From the NCBI GenBank assembly GCA_034437035.1, contig DAOTUI010000283.1:1-64000 (forward strand): 64,000 bases of DNA, read 5' to 3'. The DNA is from CAKZQX01 sp034437035. GTDB taxonomy: Bacteria > Chloroflexota > Chloroflexia > Chloroflexales > Chloroflexaceae. The position numbers and the translations under genes are program-made. The notes under the pieces were generated by a model, which was not told the origin of the DNA, made no database searches, and saw only the letters and a program-made list of their open reading frames with translations. Position 1 is the first letter of the stretch; every line of letters starts with the position of its first letter. This document shows positions 35,166-43,927 of the stretch, piece by piece.

Positions 35166-35300
35166 ACACGAACCTGCGTGAACGGGGTTATTTCACCTCC
35201 GGCAGGGTAAAAAAGAACGGAAACGTACCATGCTGCCGCAGGCGCAGCAACGAATTGCTGCGATCAAACCAGATGTTTGATTGCTCCATACCGTATAAGC
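35166..35300. mobile_element. R1 MITE relic, copy G
   Basis: Decayed copy: CACGAACCTGCGTGAACGG, CACCTCCGGCAGGGT, TACCATGCTGCCGCAGGCG and an end like ACCGTATAAGC. The central stem is deleted. A small hairpin CGCAGCAA-CGAA-TTGCTGCG (35242-35261 region) is present. Confidence 0.6.
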
Positions 35301-35394
35301 ACTGACTGTACAAAACATAGTGGGTTAGACACACGCAACAGGGCAAGAATCATGTCGAGAGCAGAAACTACAAGGAACAGCAAGCAAAGCAACA

Positions 35395-35450
35395 CAGAAC
35401 AGAGCGCACCGGGCGTAGTGCCATGGAGAATGGGGCGGAGCTCTGTTCTG
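35395..35450 (-). terminator. Putative yggT terminator
   Basis: 11-bp perfect arms CAGAACAGAGC (35395-35405) and GCTCTGTTCTG (35440-35450) around a 34-nt loop, 23 bp past the yggT stop. The tail on the minus strand is only mildly T-rich (TGTTGCTTTGCTT). Confidence 0.5.
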
Positions 35451-35472
35451 CATTTATCGCTTCGTTCTCGCG

Positions 35473-35721
35473 CTAGAGTGCCTGGAGCAGTAGCCGCGAG
35501 ATCATACTCAGCAGGAGAATCGCCACAATCGGCGAAATATCAATCATCCCGATATTGGGCATAATACTGCGAATCGGCCCCAGAATTGGCTCAGTCAGTT
35601 CACGGAGCACCTGGGAGATCCGCATATTGCCCGTCGGGTCGATCCAGGAGAGCAGCACGCGCCCCAGGATGAGCATCGAGAGAATGTTAAACAGCAGCGC
35701 GATGAAGTTCTGTACAACCAT
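35473..35721 (-). CDS. YggT family membrane protein
   Basis: 82 residues with two hydrophobic helices (NFIALLFNILSMLILGRVLL and ISPIVAILLLSMISRLLLQ) around the family loop SWIDPTGNMRISQVLRELTE then PILGPIRSIMPNIG. YggT proteins are small inner-membrane proteins, often near cell-division or pilus genes; the function is uncertain. It lies 73 bp downstream of hisD on the same strand. Confidence 0.88.
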   Translation of the reverse strand: MVVQNFIALLFNILSMLILGRVLLSWIDPTGNMRISQVLRELTEPILGPIRSIMPNIGMIDISPIVAILLLSMISRLLLQAL

Positions 35722-35793
35722 CTTCTTCCTCTACCCTTATCTTCTTGTTATGCATATGACATACGGTAAATGTATTATAACATGCGCCAACCA

Positions 35794-37095
35794 TTACCCG
35801 GCGTGATCCTGATCCTCCAGGCGGGCGCGCACCGCTGCCGCGTGGGCCGACAACCCCTCAGCCTCGGCCAGGCGGGCGGCGGCGGGACCGATGCGCCTGA
35901 GCGCGGTTTCATTCAGCCCGACCAGCGAGATAACTTTCCGAAAGTCATCCACATTTACCGGCGAGGCATACCGCGCTGTCCCTTCCGTGGGCATAATGTG
36001 CGACGGCCCGGCCACATAATCCCCCAGCACCTCAAACGAGCGCTCACCCAGGAAGACCCCACCGGCATTGCGTACCCGCCCGACCTGGTCCCATGGATCG
36101 GCCAGCAGCAGACAGAGATGCTCCGGCCCGTATGCATTTGCCAGCTCAAACGCGGTCTCCATGTCCGGCACCAGCACAATACCACCACGCTGCTCAACGG
36201 ATTCGCGGGCAGCACGGGCATTGCTCTCCGGCAGGCGGGCCAGTTGGCGTTCTGCTTCGGCCTGCACTGCCTCCGCCAACTCTGCCGACGGTGTCAGGAG
36301 GATGGCGCTGGCAAGTACATGTTCGGCCTGCGCCAACATGTCCGCCGCTACATAGCGCGGATTGGCCTGCGCATCGGCAATCAGCAGCGTCTCAGTGGGA
36401 CCGGCCAGGCTTTCGATGCCGACAGTACCGAAGACGGCCTTCTTTGCCAGCGTTACAAACTGGTTGCCCGGCCCGGCGATCTTATCCACCCGGGGCACGC
36501 CGGCCGTCCCGTGGGCCAGTGCGGCAATCGCCTGCGCACCCCCCAGCGCGAAGAGTTGCGTAACACCGGCAACATGGGCCGCTGCCATGACAATCGCAGC
36601 CGGTTCACCTGTCGCGCGTTGCGGTGGCGAACAGGCGATGATCTCCGTAACACCGGCCACCCGCGCGGGGATGGCCGCGTGCAGCAGCGATGACGGCAGT
36701 GGGACGGTGCCTCCCGGCACATAGATTCCCACCCGCTCCAGCGGTATAACCAGTTGACCCAGTGCTCCTTCGACGCTGAAATCAACCCAGGTGTTGCGCG
36801 CCTGCCGCAGATGGAACCGTTCCAACTCAGTGGCAGCCAGGTGCAGCGCCTCCAGCAGCGCCGGATCGAGTGCTGCCGCCGCCGCTTCCAGCCGCGCGTG
36901 GGGCACGGCGAAGCGCTCCAGGGTTACACCATCGAGCTGGCGGGTCCACTCGCGCAACGCGGTATCACCGCGAATCCGCACATCGCGGATAATCTGCGCT
37001 ACGGTCTGCGCGGCAGCTTCATCTTCGTCCAGCGGCACGCGGCACAGGATGCCCGCCTGTGCCACGGCAATATCACGAATAATTGGTATGGTCAT
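35794..37095 (-). CDS. hisD: Histidinol dehydrogenase
   Basis: 433 residues from ATG 37095, preceded by GAGAGGATGTTGC. It oxidises L-histidinol to histidine with two NAD. Signatures: IPLERVGIYVPGGTVPLPSS, IACSPPQ, ALGGAQAIAALAHGT, DKIAGPGNQFVTLAKKAVFG, and IESLAGPTETLLIAD with the zinc and catalytic region. Later come YGPEHLCLLL and VAGPSHIMPTEGTARYASP. Its ribosome site directly abuts the R1 pair H-I, so its promoter must lie in or beyond that element. Confidence 0.95.
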   Translation of the reverse strand: MTIPIIRDIAVAQAGILCRVPLDEDEAAAQTVAQIIRDVRIRGDTALREWTRQLDGVTLERFAVPHARLEAAAAALDPALLEALHLAATELERFHLRQARNTWVDFSVEGALGQLVIPLERVGIYVPGGTVPLPSSLLHAAIPARVAGVTEIIACSPPQRATGEPAAIVMAAAHVAGVTQLFALGGAQAIAALAHGTAGVPRVDKIAGPGNQFVTLAKKAVFGTVGIESLAGPTETLLIADAQANPRYVAADMLAQAEHVLASAILLTPSAELAEAVQAEAERQLARLPESNARAARESVEQRGGIVLVPDMETAFELANAYGPEHLCLLLADPWDQVGRVRNAGGVFLGERSFEVLGDYVAGPSHIMPTEGTARYASPVNVDDFRKVISLVGLNETALRRIGPAAARLAEAEGLSAHAAAVRARLEDQDHAG

Positions 37096-37113
37096 GCAAC
37101 ATCCTCTCACTTA

Positions 37114-37307
37114 CACGCGTTACGCGGTGGGCGTTCAAACCGGACGTTTGACCAGGTGGAAGCCAGTCTCGCCTGCGGCAGCATGGTACTTGTTCGATCT
37201 TCTTGGAAAAAAGTGGCGCTCCGAGCCACTTTTTTCCAAAAAGGATGTCCGGTTCCACCCTGCCGGAGGCGAAATTCCCTTTCAGGTCAGTGACCAGGTA
37301 AGTCCTG
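37114..37307. mobile_element. R1 palindromic MITE, copy H
   Basis: A 194-bp element from CACGCGTTACGCGGTG (37114) to GGTAAGTCCTG (37307). Flanked by exact 7-bp direct repeats TCACTTA (37107-37113 and 37308-37314). The central stem is TTGGAAAAAAGTGGC paired over 15 bp (37203-37217 / 37225-37239) with a 7-nt loop. It is the head of a tandem with copy I. Confidence 0.87.
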
Positions 37308-37314
37308 TCACTTA

Positions 37315-37440
37315 TACGACTTACCTGGTACAGTCTGTTCCCGCCCGGTGATAGACCCGAACGCGGTCTTCGCTTGCGGCAGCATGGTACGTTTTTATCT
37401 GGTGAAACGCGCAGTTTGATCGTCCACCGCGTAACGCGTG
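37315..37440. mobile_element. R1 MITE derivative, copy I (stem lost)
   Basis: 126 bp from TACGACTTACCTGGTA (37315) to ACCGCGTAACGCGTG (37440), with CTTGCGGCAGCATGGTAC inside but no central stem. It is flanked by the same TCACTTA repeat as copy H (37308-37314 and 37441-37447), so three copies of that 7-mer separate and bracket the pair. Confidence 0.78.
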
Positions 37441-37486
37441 TCACTTACAGTTCACCGTTCGCCCTATTATAGCAGTGCCGGCATCA

Positions 37487-37515
37487 TTGACAGTCATCAC
37501 GCTCTTGCGTATGAT
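37487..37515 (+). promoter_or_regulatory. Sigma70-type promoter
   Basis: TTGACA (37487-37492), a 17-nt spacer, TATGAT (37510-37515), about 185 bp before the secreted-protein start. A solo R1 end, CAGGATTTACGCAATC (37529-37544), lies just downstream. Confidence 0.7.
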
Positions 37516-37594
37516 ACCGTGTACGATACAGGATTTACGCAATCGGTGCTGCAATTCCGCGGTGAAGCTGATCTGAGGCGCCAGTTCCCCGGTT

Positions 37595-37624
37595 GTGTAT
37601 AACCTGTATGTGTATAACCTGTAT
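37595..37624 (+). repeat. Tandem 15-bp direct repeat
   Basis: GTGTATAACCTGTAT occurs twice head to tail in the leader of the gene at 37699. Confidence 0.8.
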
Positions 37625-37698
37625 TGGTTGCTATCACCAACTGGTGACACAGAAACGCTTGTACGGTGCATACCGTGTCAAATGGAGAATCAACACTC

Positions 37699-38676
37699 AT
37701 GAACAGATCCGGCAGACGACTATGGCGCTGGGTATCCGGTATCCTGATCCTGATGCTGCTCCTGGTTGGAGCACCCGCACCCACGGCACGCGCCCAGGAT
37801 GTCCTGACCTATTTCTACTTCCCCCAGACAGGGCACTACCTGGGAGGGGCGTTTCGCTCGTTCTGGGAGCGGAATGGCAGTGTGGATATTTTTGGCTACC
37901 CCATTACCGATGAGTACATCCGCAACAGCGACGGCAAGCTGGTGCAGTATTTCGAGCGCGCACGCTTTGAATTGAGCGTGATAAATAACCAGGCCGTCGT
38001 CGAACTGGGATTACTCGGACGTGAGTATCTGCAACTGCGTGGGGACATTATCACGCCCATTGCCCCCTTCCCCAGTACGGCCAATCGGCGCTACTTCCCG
38101 GAGACCGGCCACAGCGTTCAGGGCGCGTTCAAGGCTTTCTGGGAGCGCACTGGTGGGCTGGACATCCTGGGCTATCCCATCAGCGAGGAGGCCGTCGAAC
38201 GTTTCCCCGATGGCGCGCTCCGGGTTGTGCAATATTTTGAGCGGGTCCGGCTGGAACTGCACGGCAACCGGGTGTTGATTGGTCGCCTGGGGGCAGTCCT
38301 GGCGCCCTGCCAACTGACGCCACCACTGCCGCCCAACAACCCACCGACCCAGCCCCGGGCTGAAGGCGACAGCAGTGGTTGTCCCAACCCGATTCCGGTG
38401 GCCTACGGGCGGGTCTTCCCGCAGTTTAGCGCACCCGGTACAGTGTTAGGGTTTGAGGCACGCGGCTATATTCCCGGCGAAACGATCAGTCTCTGGCTCA
38501 ACCTGCCGGATCAGTCGGTGCGCGAACTGCCCTACACCGCGGTTGCCGCCGAAGACGGCGCGCTGCTGATCGGCTTCCGCACGCTGGCAACCGACCCGGC
38601 CGGCCAGTGGAGCATCGTCGGACGCGGCGTGACGAGTAATCGCCAGGTGGTAGGTATCTTCTTTGTGCAACGCTAA
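37699..38676 (+). CDS. Secreted protein with two YFPxTGH repeats
   Basis: 325 residues from ATG 37699. A clear signal peptide (MNRSGRRLWRWVSGILILML..., cleavage probably after PTARA). Two repeats of about 60 residues follow: YFPQTGHYLGGAFRSFWERN...DIFGYPITDEY...VQYFERARFEL and YFPETGHSVQGAFKAFWERT...DILGYPISEEA...VQYFERVRLEL. This module is frequent in extracellular Chloroflexota proteins and is loosely like LGFP repeats. A Pro-rich linker leads to a C-terminal beta domain (VFPQFSAPGTVLGFEARGYI). It is likely a cell-surface binding protein; no enzymatic motif is seen. Confidence 0.83.
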   Translation: MNRSGRRLWRWVSGILILMLLLVGAPAPTARAQDVLTYFYFPQTGHYLGGAFRSFWERNGSVDIFGYPITDEYIRNSDGKLVQYFERARFELSVINNQAVVELGLLGREYLQLRGDIITPIAPFPSTANRRYFPETGHSVQGAFKAFWERTGGLDILGYPISEEAVERFPDGALRVVQYFERVRLELHGNRVLIGRLGAVLAPCQLTPPLPPNNPPTQPRAEGDSSGCPNPIPVAYGRVFPQFSAPGTVLGFEARGYIPGETISLWLNLPDQSVRELPYTAVAAEDGALLIGFRTLATDPAGQWSIVGRGVTSNRQVVGIFFVQR

Positions 38677-38923
38677 GCGCAGGTAGTGTTGTACCGGTCA
38701 TTTTGTACAATCAATACGGTAAAACGTCCGGTAGCCATGCAGCGAGACGCGGCGCAGTAACCTGGAGCAACTCCTATCTGCGCCGCGGGTTTACCCTTAC
38801 CCAGAATTGGGCTGTTATGCCATATCGTACATTTCAGCATTCCACGCTGCACCTTACAAAACCGCATAAAGTTCATGTACATCAACCAGATAGACACGAT
38901 GATAAACACGAGGAGAACTAACG

Positions 38924-41746
38924 ATGTCAGATCATCGTGCCACGATTGCCGGCCTCCAGGCCAGAATTGAGAAGTTAGAGCAGCGTGAAACGCTGTATCA
39001 CTCGCTGTATGTTGCCATGACCGAAGGCGTTGCTATCCACGAGCTTGTCACCGATGCATCAGGTACACCGGTTAACTACCGAATTATAGACGTTAACCCG
39101 GCATATGAAGCGATAACCGGTCTCTCTCGCTCAGACAGTATTGGGCGGCTCGCAAGCGAACTCTATGCTATAGATGAACCGCCCTATCTCGCTATCTATG
39201 CCCAGGTGGTGACAACGGGCCAGCCACACTCATTCGAGACAACCTTTGCCCCGCTGCAGAAGACCTTTCGGATCACGGCTTTCTCGCCGGCACCGGGCCG
39301 GTTTGCAACCGTCTTTTGCGATATCACCGCGCAGCAGCAGACCGCAACTGCATTGCGCGAGAGCGAAACACGTTACCGCGAAATCTCGGAGTTAATCTCG
39401 GATTATGCCTATGCCTTCCAACTTGAAGCTGACGGCAGGTTTACTCAGCAATGGGCGACAGAGGCATTTAGCCGGATCACCGGGTTCAGTGTTGACGAAA
39501 TCGTCACAGCGGAGAGGCTCGAAAACCTTATCCATCCCGAGGATCGGGCGATCGCAGAACAGCGGAAACAACGGTTAGTTGCCGGCTATCCCGATATAAG
39601 CGAGTTCCGCATTGTCACCAAACAGGGCAATATCCGCCGGCTGCGCGATCATGCCCATCCAGTGTGGGATGCAGCGCAGGCCCGCGTGATGCGCATCTAT
39701 GGCGCAGTCCAGGATATCACCGAACGGAAACAGACTGAGGAAACCCTGAATCTCTTTAAGAATCTGGTGGAACATGCAATGGATGGCGTCATTCTGATGT
39801 ATCCCGACAGCAGCATCCACTATGCCAATGCCGCCGCCGCACGACTACTCGGCATTGAGCGGGAACATTTGGTGGGGATAGATGGCACGCAGTTTAGCGT
39901 ACCGGAAGAACGACATCGGATTCAGCAGGAAGTTGTACCGGCACTACGAAAATATAATCAGTGGCAGGGTGAGTTCTGCTCACAACGACTGGACGGCACA
40001 CGCTGGCGCTCCCAGTCATCCATGGTCTTATTACGCGATACGCAGGGCAACCCATGCTATGCTGCCTCGATCTTCCGCGATGTAACACGACAACGCCAGA
40101 TGGAAGAACAACTCCGCTTAACGCAGTTTGCGCTCGATCATGCGCTCGACGGCGTTACTTTTGTTGATCAGGCGGGTCGTTACCTGTATGTTAACCATGC
40201 GCTGTGTCAGTCACTCGGCTATACCCACGATGAACTGTTGACGTTGCGGATCATGGATGTTAATCCGAAACTCTCCCCGGCAATCTGGCACGACACCTGG
40301 AGCAGTATCCGGCAACATGGTTCCACTATTTTCGAAGGTGTGCATTATTGCAAAGACGGCAGCAGTTTCCCGGTTGAGGTGACATCGACCTACCTGGAGT
40401 TTGAAGGCAAGGCGTACATCTGCGCCTTTACCCGCAATATCACCGAGCGCAAAGCCTACCAGCAACAGATTGAACGCCTGGCCTTCACCGATCCACTGAC
40501 TGGATTGGCAAATCGTCGCCGCCTGTACGTAGTCGGTGAAGCTACCCTGACGACGGCGATCTATCAACTGGACAGTATTGCGCTGCTCTATCTGGACCTG
40601 GACCGGTTCAAGGCATTTAATGACACTTTAGGGCATGACGCCGGCGATGAATTGCTCGTCCAGGTGACGCGGCGACTACAGCAGAGTCTCACTGGTGAAG
40701 GATTGCTGGCGCGAATTGGCGGCGATGAATTTGCGCTACTCCTGACCGATACCGATGTCGAGCAGGCCAGAGTATTGGCACACCACATTCTGGAACAACT
40801 ACACCAGCCTTTTTACCTCCACGATCATCATATTTATCTGGGCGGAAGCATTGGCATTGCGTGCGGCGTAACGATTGGACAACCCTTCAGCACGCTCCTG
40901 ACCCGCGCGGATATCGCAATGTACCGGGCCAAACTCACTAGCACGGGGGTCGAGGTGTATGACCCGATCAGCAGTGCGCTGTCAATCAACCAGGTGCAGT
41001 TTGAGGCCGAACTCCGCCAGACTTTGCAGGCGGGCAAACTCACGCTCTACTACCAGCCCATCCTGGATCTGACAACCCGGCAACTCTTCGGGGTTGAGGC
41101 ACTGGTCCGCTGGCCGCATCCAACGCGGGGGCTGCTCGCACCCGGCAGTTTTTTGCCGATGGCGGAGGAAGCCGGGTTACTCAAGGAACTGGATGCCTGG
41201 GTGCTTGAAGCAGCGCTGACCCAGGCGACGGCCTGGCATGCCGCCGGATATCCGCTGGCGGTGACGGTCAACCTGAGTGCTCCATCGCTCCAGCAGGCCA
41301 ATCTGGTTGAACGAGTCATGACGTTGCTCACCACGACCGGCGTTCCGGCGGAGTATCTGGTGGTGGAATTGACCGAGCAGACCGCGCTGCATGACCTGCC
41401 GCTGATCTACCAGGTGCTAACGGAGTTGCAGGCGCTGGGAGTACGGATTGCCCTGGATGATTTTGGGACGGGGTATGCCTCGCTGTCACATTTGCGCGAA
41501 CTGCCGGTTGATATTTTGAAGGTGGAGCATGCCTTTGCCGCAGGAATCGGGCACAATCTCAAGGATGAGGCCGTACTCCGCGCGGTCCTGACGCTCGGCG
41601 CGGGCCTGGAGATGATGGTGGTCGCGGAGGGGGTTGAAGAAGAGGCCCAGCTTGTATGGTTGCGCGAAGCGGGTTGCCGGCATATCCAGGGCTATTTGAT
41701 TGGACGCCCCATGCCGCCGGAGCAACTGAATGGAATGTGGCAGTAG
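38924..41746 (+). CDS. PAS-GGDEF-EAL cyclic di-GMP signalling protein
   Basis: 940 residues, no signal peptide or membrane helix, so a soluble sensor. A short coiled coil leads to four PAS/PAC units (about 30-140, 150-272, 280-400, 402-520; each ends in a D/N-I/V-T-like strap such as DITERKQ, NITERKA). The GGDEF domain follows with intact ARIGGDEFALLL, so it should be a diguanylate cyclase; no RxxD inhibition site precedes it. The EAL domain (FGVEALVRWPHP, VNLSAPSLQ, DDFGTGYASLSHL, DILKVEHAF) keeps the metal and catalytic residues. Both activities are plausible, set by the PAS inputs. Confidence 0.93.
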   Translation: MSDHRATIAGLQARIEKLEQRETLYHSLYVAMTEGVAIHELVTDASGTPVNYRIIDVNPAYEAITGLSRSDSIGRLASELYAIDEPPYLAIYAQVVTTGQPHSFETTFAPLQKTFRITAFSPAPGRFATVFCDITAQQQTATALRESETRYREISELISDYAYAFQLEADGRFTQQWATEAFSRITGFSVDEIVTAERLENLIHPEDRAIAEQRKQRLVAGYPDISEFRIVTKQGNIRRLRDHAHPVWDAAQARVMRIYGAVQDITERKQTEETLNLFKNLVEHAMDGVILMYPDSSIHYANAAAARLLGIEREHLVGIDGTQFSVPEERHRIQQEVVPALRKYNQWQGEFCSQRLDGTRWRSQSSMVLLRDTQGNPCYAASIFRDVTRQRQMEEQLRLTQFALDHALDGVTFVDQAGRYLYVNHALCQSLGYTHDELLTLRIMDVNPKLSPAIWHDTWSSIRQHGSTIFEGVHYCKDGSSFPVEVTSTYLEFEGKAYICAFTRNITERKAYQQQIERLAFTDPLTGLANRRRLYVVGEATLTTAIYQLDSIALLYLDLDRFKAFNDTLGHDAGDELLVQVTRRLQQSLTGEGLLARIGGDEFALLLTDTDVEQARVLAHHILEQLHQPFYLHDHHIYLGGSIGIACGVTIGQPFSTLLTRADIAMYRAKLTSTGVEVYDPISSALSINQVQFEAELRQTLQAGKLTLYYQPILDLTTRQLFGVEALVRWPHPTRGLLAPGSFLPMAEEAGLLKELDAWVLEAALTQATAWHAAGYPLAVTVNLSAPSLQQANLVERVMTLLTTTGVPAEYLVVELTEQTALHDLPLIYQVLTELQALGVRIALDDFGTGYASLSHLRELPVDILKVEHAFAAGIGHNLKDEAVLRAVLTLGAGLEMMVVAEGVEEEAQLVWLREAGCRHIQGYLIGRPMPPEQLNGMWQ

Positions 41747-41748
41747 GA

Positions 41749-42393
41749 TTATTCGGCAGGTTCCGCCGACACATCAATCCCCGGCCCCTCCAGTATGCCG
41801 ACAAGTATCTGCAGCAAATCCGGCAGATCGGCGGGGACGCGGTAGATATTCAGGTCTTGTGTAACCAGCTTTGTTGACCGATCTAACATACCAAACTGCC
41901 AGACATTGCCAATCGAAACCGCACCATAGAGTTGACCGGGTTGGGCCGCATGCCACTGATCCAGCGCGATTAACTCGACCGCTAACTGGGTAAAGCCCTT
42001 CTGCAGATCGGCATTCTTTGCCTCGATCACGAGTAGATTTTGTGCTCCTTGCAGGTAGTAATCCAGAGTTCCGCGCAGGCGATCCGTTACGTCCAACGGA
42101 AACTCGACCTTGATCTTCACATGCGTATAGCGTGCCAGATCGAGCAGCACGGGCGCGATCAGAAACTCCCGTCGCGCCATTTCGCTAGTCAGGCTGAGAT
42201 AGGGCAGACTGGTTTCCAGCCGGGCGCGCAACTCGGCCTGCCAGGGCAGCGGCTGCGCTGTGTGAGGCATGCCGGCATACGCAGCCTGAAAGGTGTACCC
42301 AAAAAACGCCAGAACATCTTCGATATCAATGTTTAGTTTGAAGTAGTCGGTAAATGTATTAACCGGTTGTGATCCAATCAAGGAAGTGGACAT
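41749..42393 (-). CDS. PD-(D/E)XK-like hypothetical protein
   Basis: 214 residues. The segment RGTLDYYLQGAQNLLVIEAK-NADLQKGFTQLAVELIALDQW has the D-x(n)-E-x-K plus downstream Gln helix of the PD-(D/E)XK nuclease fold. Similar lone proteins are common in Cyanobacteria and Chloroflexota; function unknown. It ends 2 bp from the end of the converging PAS-GGDEF-EAL gene and starts just 6 bp after the stop of the fusion gene upstream, so it may be co-transcribed with that gene. Confidence 0.72.
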   Translation of the reverse strand: MSTSLIGSQPVNTFTDYFKLNIDIEDVLAFFGYTFQAAYAGMPHTAQPLPWQAELRARLETSLPYLSLTSEMARREFLIAPVLLDLARYTHVKIKVEFPLDVTDRLRGTLDYYLQGAQNLLVIEAKNADLQKGFTQLAVELIALDQWHAAQPGQLYGAVSIGNVWQFGMLDRSTKLVTQDLNIYRVPADLPDLLQILVGILEGPGIDVSAEPAE

Positions 42394-42399
42394 GCTGCG

Positions 42400-43545
42400 T
42401 TACCTCCGCTCCCTATTCGCCCGCTCGCGTAGTTCGGTCGAAGAGAGATCCACCCGGAAAGCATCTTCCGGCAGGGCCATGAACATATCACGGAAGGTCG
42501 GCGGCACCGGCACAGCATCCAGCGTGTGGAAATGCCCTTCAATAACCCGGCCTGCCACCAGGAAGCGGCAGCCCCGGTCGCGCATACCGGCCAGCGCACG
42601 CTCCATCTCGCGCTCACCACCGTAGTAGCGCGGTGCAACCAGCCGAATCGCCGTATCATAGCCGACGACAAAAACGCTGCCAGGAAAGAGATCGGCCTTG
42701 GCGCGAAAGAGGGGCGCGCGGGAGAGCACCACGGAATGGTTGCCGCGAAACTGGAGCAGCCGCCGGGTTACCTCCGCCACTGCCAGCGTGCCTTTATCGG
42801 CGTTGACGACGGGTAGCTCGAACAGGCCCGGCATCTGCAGCATTTGCGCCGCCGCCTGGAGCAGGTTGATATGCCCGGCATGCAGCGGGTTAAACGAGCC
42901 CGACAGCAATGCACCGCTGACCGTCGGATCAACTTCCTGCCGGCCGTCGGGGTGGATCAGCAGGCTGTGGATCTCACCCGCCAACAGACGAGCTACCGCG
43001 TCAGGGTGCCATGCTTCCGCTACGGCCTCATCCGCAGTCAGATCCAGCGCCACCGGCAGATCCAGATCACAACCCCGGACAAGCGCCCACAGCAGCAACC
43101 GGCTCACCAGCGTCTCCTCCCCCAGTCGGTCGCGTTCGCCGCGCGTGAGGGTCAGCGCATAGGTTGCCACACCCGCATCCGTCCGTACAGCAATGGCACA
43201 GCGGTGCTCGCCACGCTTCTGCCGTCTGGTCGCAATCGTCGCCGTACATGCGACGCCCAGCACCGGCACCACACTGTCGCGCAAGACAATCGCGCGTTCG
43301 TAGGCGCGCTGGGCCATGGCTGCTGCCGTCTCAACGGCCACAAACTGCTCCGGCGGGGTACCCAGCAAATCCGCCAGCGAGGTCGCCGCATAGCGGTCAG
43401 TCGCCTCCAGAATCGTCTGCGAAGAACCGGCAACGCTGTGCAGCCAGCCAGGTGCCAGGCTGCCCGCGCCGGCAACCTCCAGCACCAGGCGTTGCGGCCC
43501 GGCGTGGATCGCTTCAATCACGGGTTGCAGATCGGGGGGGAGCAC
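42400..43545 (-). CDS. CinA-like domain fused to nucleotidyltransferase
   Basis: 381 residues from GTG 43545. The N-terminal 160 or so resemble the CinA C-terminal (PncC, NMN deamidase) fold: EVAGAGSLAPGWLHSVAGSS, VETAAAMAQRAYERA, VLGVACTATIA. The C-terminal half is a nucleotidyltransferase of the NadD/CoaD superfamily: SGSFNPLHAGHINLLQAA (the GxFxPxHxGH motif) and VDLSSTELRERAN near the end (SSTxxR). A joint role in pyridine-nucleotide recycling is plausible but unproven. The PncC catalytic residues are not all recognisable. R1 derivative J1 ends 17 bp upstream of the start. Confidence 0.78.
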   Translation of the reverse strand: MLPPDLQPVIEAIHAGPQRLVLEVAGAGSLAPGWLHSVAGSSQTILEATDRYAATSLADLLGTPPEQFVAVETAAAMAQRAYERAIVLRDSVVPVLGVACTATIATRRQKRGEHRCAIAVRTDAGVATYALTLTRGERDRLGEETLVSRLLLWALVRGCDLDLPVALDLTADEAVAEAWHPDAVARLLAGEIHSLLIHPDGRQEVDPTVSGALLSGSFNPLHAGHINLLQAAAQMLQMPGLFELPVVNADKGTLAVAEVTRRLLQFRGNHSVVLSRAPLFRAKADLFPGSVFVVGYDTAIRLVAPRYYGGEREMERALAGMRDRGCRFLVAGRVIEGHFHTLDAVPVPPTFRDMFMALPEDAFRVDLSSTELRERANRERR

Positions 43546-43562
43546 CAGATAAACCTCACTGT

Positions 43563-43629
43563 CACAAATTACGCGATGACTCCCATAAAAGCCGATAGCG
43601 CCTCTGGGGGAGGGACTGCGTAACTCCTG
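43563..43629. mobile_element. R1 MITE short derivative, copy J1
   Basis: A 67-bp element: left end CACAAATTACGCGATGAC, right end GGACTGCGTAACTCCTG, with only GATAGCGCCTCTGGGGGAGG between. Flanked by TCACTGT (43556-43562) and TCATTGTA (43630-43637). It forms a tandem with copy J2. Confidence 0.7.
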
Positions 43630-43637
43630 TCATTGTA

Positions 43638-43831
43638 CACGAGTTACGCGGTCCCTCCCCCGGAAGTTGATATCGCCTCCGGCAGGGTGGAAGATTCCAT
43701 CTTGTTTCACAAAAATTTGCACGAAGTGCAAATTTTTGTGAAACAAGAAAAGAAGTACCATGCTGCCGCAGGCGAAGCCGGCCATTACGGTGCTCAAACG
43801 CCCAGTTTGCAGATCCACCGCGCAACTCGTG
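43638..43831. mobile_element. R1 palindromic MITE, copy J2
   Basis: A 194-bp element from CACGAGTTACGCGGTC (43638) to ACCGCGCAACTCGTG (43831). Flanks TCATTGTA (43630-43637) and TCACTGTA (43832-43839) match at 7 of 8 bases. The central stem is 22 bp perfect (43701-43722 / 43726-43747), loop GAA, core GTTTCACAAAAATTTG. Confidence 0.87.
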
Positions 43832-43867
43832 TCACTGTAGGAATGTCTGATCGCGATTATACCATTT

Positions 43868-43896
43868 TTGCATCTCTGCGGTAAGATAGATATGCT
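43868..43896 (+). promoter_or_regulatory. SDR gene promoter
   Basis: TTGCAT (43868-43873), a 17-nt spacer, TATGCT (43891-43896), 31 bp before the ATG and just outside R1 copy J2. Confidence 0.6.
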
Positions 43897-43927
43897 ATCT
43901 CCGCAAAATTCAGAAAAGGAGGGTTTT

